Positions 62,190 to 64,000 of a stretch of DNA of 64,000 bases are shown in pieces. Source of the DNA: Pontibacter sp. HSC-36F09 (GTDB lineage: Bacteria > Bacteroidota > Bacteroidia > Cytophagales > Hymenobacteraceae); NCBI RefSeq assembly GCF_024171605.1, contig NZ_JALKAA010000003.1:1-64000 (forward strand), in the 5' to 3' direction. A program made the position numbers and the translations under genes. Numbering within the stretch: position 1 is the first letter of the stretch; every line of letters starts with the position of its first letter. The notes beneath the pieces were generated by a model. It worked only from the letters and a program-made list of their open reading frames with translations. It did not search any database and was not told where the DNA came from.

Positions 62190-62936
62190 CTACTGCAGGT
62201 TTCCAGCGGCAACCGAACGATTGATAGCAACCATTTCTTCATGAGAAGGAAACGTCGTTAAACTCTGAAATTTCAGCATTACAGCATCCCTGGCTGCAGG
62301 ACCTTTCCCTTTTTCGGCTGCAGCAAGCGCTTGCTTAAGTTCTACTGCATTTAGTTCAGTACAATAAGCAGGAGTTCCCGGTTCCTGTCTCCAGGATTCG
62401 ACTAAACTGCCTGCATCCACGGTATCAAACCCCAGCGCGTCAACCAGCTGAGCGGCTACTTTTTTATGTGCCTCGGTATCGCCAGCGACCGATATAGCTA
62501 TTCTACCTTCCTCACCGGAAACTTTGCCTTTGTGCTTCAAGGTGTATTCCAAAATATTGTTGAACACTTTGATAACAGGTTTTCCCAGGATTTCAGAAAT
62601 GTACTCACTTTCTGTCTTACCTTCTAAGCCAGCAAGCTCGCCATCACGGAATGGGTAATAGTTGGAAGTGTCCATAATAATAACCTCTTTTGGTACATCC
62701 TGCAATATATTCTCCGGAAGATCCTTGTAAGCCTTGAAAGGGATAGAGAAAATGACTACATCTACGTCTTTTACCACATCATTAATGGTAGCCGCTTCTG
62801 CACCTAAACTAGTAGCTATTTCTTTAAGTGTGGCCATATCCCGGGTGTTTGTAACCTTTACCTGATGCCCTGCAGCAGAGAGGTTACTGGCTATCGTACT
62901 TCCGATGGCACCTGTGCCGATTATTCCTATTTTCAT
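62190..62936 (-). CDS. NAD(P)-binding oxidoreductase (F420-dependent-reductase-like), copy 2
   Basis: A 248-residue protein starting with a Rossmann site, MKIGIIGTGAIGSTIASNLS, then DVDVVIFSIPFKAYKDLPEN and IMDTSNYYPFRDGELAG. It has the shared C-terminal signature SWRQEPGTPAYCTELNA. It belongs to the F420_oxidored/NADP-oxidoreductase coenzyme-binding family. In Bacteroidota, which lack F420, these are thought to reduce other substrates with NADPH. It is 28 bases downstream of a paralogue (62965-63768), and the two are probably one transcript. Confidence 0.85.
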   Translation of the reverse strand: MKIGIIGTGAIGSTIASNLSAAGHQVKVTNTRDMATLKEIATSLGAEAATINDVVKDVDVVIFSIPFKAYKDLPENILQDVPKEVIIMDTSNYYPFRDGELAGLEGKTESEYISEILGKPVIKVFNNILEYTLKHKGKVSGEEGRIAISVAGDTEAHKKVAAQLVDALGFDTVDAGSLVESWRQEPGTPAYCTELNAVELKQALAAAEKGKGPAARDAVMLKFQSLTTFPSHEEMVAINRSVAAGNLQ

Positions 62937-62964
62937 ATCGTATATCTTTTAAACAGTTTCAAGA

Positions 62965-63768
62965 TTAATTTAACGTAGTATGCTTTCTTGGAGGCATATT
63001 GTTGATCTCCCTAACAATGTCTACTGCATGATCTACGAATCCTTCCGGGTAATCTCCTGACAAAATGATTTTAAAGTAGTCTTCGCCAATGTCCTGCATT
63101 TTACTAAACAACAGGTCCTGCTTTTCTCTGAGTGTTTCTCTCTGGGCTGCTGCCCGGGCCTTTATAAGCTCAGGCAGAGTGAGGTCTGTGCAATAGGCAG
63201 GGGAGCACGCCTGTTGACGCCAAGAATCTTCTAATAGTCCGGCATCTAAGGCGTCGAAACCGGCATCATCCACCAGGCCCATCACCACTTCTTTTGCTCT
63301 TTGCTCGTCACCCGACACGGCCAGCGCAATCCTGTCTTTACTTCCTTTGGGTCTTCCTTCTACCGCCAGGCTGTAAGCGCCAATATTACTGAATGCTTTT
63401 ACAACCGGCCTACCGAACTGCTGCTGCACCCATACACTGTTCACCATGCCGTTTTCCACGGCCTCCACTGTAGCATCCCGATTGGGCCAGAAGTTGGTCG
63501 TCTCCACGATCACGACATGATCGGCTATTTTGCCTTCCAGTGTTTTTACCAGGTCAGGGATATTGCCAAACGGAATGGATACGACCAACACATCCACATC
63601 CGTTGCAACATCTTCTACCTCTATAGCTCTTACGTTTGCCCAGTCAGCAATGGCCTGAATGCTTGCCACACCTCTGGCATCTGCTAGTGTCACGTTGTGT
63701 CCGGCTGCGCTAAACTTTCTTGCCAGGGTCTTGCCGATCACGCCGGCGCCAATTACTCCTATGTTCAT
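62965..63768 (-). CDS. NAD(P)-binding oxidoreductase (F420-dependent-reductase-like), copy 1
   Basis: A 267-residue paralogue of the downstream gene. It starts MNIGVIGAGVIGKTLARKFS, with DVDVLVVSIPFGNIPDLVKT, VIVETTNFWPNRDATVEAVE and SWRQQACSPAYCTDLTLPEL. Compared with its neighbour it has an extra acidic C-terminal tail (ILSGDYPEGFVDHAVDIVRE). It lies 46 bases downstream of the truncated monooxygenase gene at the right edge. The pairing suggests that the oxidoreductases and flavin monooxygenases work together, for example one supplying reduced cofactor. That is inference. Confidence 0.85.
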   Translation of the reverse strand: MNIGVIGAGVIGKTLARKFSAAGHNVTLADARGVASIQAIADWANVRAIEVEDVATDVDVLVVSIPFGNIPDLVKTLEGKIADHVVIVETTNFWPNRDATVEAVENGMVNSVWVQQQFGRPVVKAFSNIGAYSLAVEGRPKGSKDRIALAVSGDEQRAKEVVMGLVDDAGFDALDAGLLEDSWRQQACSPAYCTDLTLPELIKARAAAQRETLREKQDLLFSKMQDIGEDYFKIILSGDYPEGFVDHAVDIVREINNMPPRKHTTLN

Positions 63769-63814
63769 GTTGATTATATTTAATGATTAATTTTTAATGA
63801 TGATGAATTATGGC

Positions 63815-64000
63815 TTATTTCTCTATGTTGTCTTTGCTCCATGTCAAAACACGAAGGTCAACACCATACTGATCCGAAGCACCAAGATGATCGCGTAAAG
63901 TCTTGCCTTCATAATCTTGATGGAAGAGCCCACGTTTCTGTAGAATTGGAACCACTTCGTCCACAAAAGAATCGATACCATCTTCGTTAATGTCGGGAGA
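63815..64000 (-). CDS. FMN-dependent monooxygenase (NtaA/SnaA/SoxA type), C-terminal end, truncated by the window
   Basis: A minus-strand frame open from the right edge to the TAA at 63815. The 61 visible residues include EVVPILQKRGLFHQDYEGKT and LRDHLGASDQYG, the usual end of NtaA/SnaA/DmoA-like monooxygenases that act on nitrilotriacetate, sulfonates or similar molecules with a separate flavin reductase. The catalytic part lies outside the window, so the substrate cannot be inferred. Confidence 0.75.
   Translation of the reverse strand, partial: SPDINEDGIDSFVDEVVPILQKRGLFHQDYEGKTLRDHLGASDQYGVDLRVLTWSKDNIEK

Overview
The window looks like chromosome of a Bacteroidota bacterium, probably the Hymenobacteraceae/Pontibacter type (order Cytophagales). 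The grounds are the UpxY-type antiterminator, the DUF3078, DUF983 and DUF72 proteins, the SpmA-SpmB fusion, the FtsX-type 806-residue ABC permease, lipoproteins with Bacteroidota-style leaders, weak Shine-Dalgarno sites and a TAnnTTTG promoter box. The genus is inferred, not demonstrated. No rRNA, tRNA, CRISPR array, insertion sequence or phage gene was recognised.

Region A (1-31 kb) is an exopolysaccharide/capsule locus in two convergent blocks. The plus-strand block (1-4750) holds the end of a polysaccharide-lyase-like protein, a polyprenyl-phosphate sugar transferase (the likely priming enzyme), a second lyase-like protein and a polysaccharide deacetylase. The minus-strand block runs from 30590 down to 4865, mostly with short gaps or ATGA overlaps. 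It encodes a Wza-like export lipoprotein, a Wzc-like tyrosine kinase/co-polymerase, UpxY, a two-part P-loop kinase, a flippase, a ParB/Srx-like protein, an APH-type kinase, GT2, a polymerase/ligase, GT4, a DUF354 protein, four tandem GNAT/FemAB-like acyltransferases, an AsnB-type amidotransferase, a second flippase, an FrhB-type iron-sulfur protein and a polysaccharide pyruvyl transferase. The blocks meet at a perfect palindromic terminator. Together they could prime, assemble, decorate (acyl, amide, pyruvyl and possibly phosphoryl groups), flip, polymerise and export a glycan, and edit or cut it outside the cell.

Region B (31-50 kb) is higher in GC and mostly housekeeping or envelope genes on both strands: a D-aminoacylase-like lipoprotein, a glycine-zipper protein, an NTF2-like lipoprotein, an SpmAB carrier-like protein, an M14 peptidase, a secreted methyltransferase, an APC permease, an HtrA protease, a DUF72 protein, a TonB-dependent receptor, DUF983, DUF3078, a secreted Pcm-like methyltransferase, a serine hydrolase and DUF2255.

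Region C (50-58 kb) is a signalling and efflux unit: a histidine kinase and a sigma-54 response regulator on the minus strand, and an FtsX/MacB-type permease, a HlyD-type adaptor and an ABC ATPase on the plus strand. A palindromic motif, TGTACG-N4-CGCACA, lies 60-100 bp upstream of sigma-54-like -24/-12 boxes in front of both the permease and the adaptor. This suggests that the regulator controls the transporter directly.

Region D (58-64 kb) holds a short basic ORF, a 614-residue PLP enzyme, and a minus-strand group of flavin or deazaflavin-type oxidoreductases that runs off the right edge.

The most striking non-genic signal is the 7-mer AGGTATA/TATACCT. I count about 100 copies by eye, against about ten expected by base composition. 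It occurs in all reading contexts and on both strands, often recruits the rare Ile codon ATA, and sits in the loops of two intrinsic terminators. It is dense at 32-58 kb, sparser in the polysaccharide locus and nearly absent after 58.4 kb.
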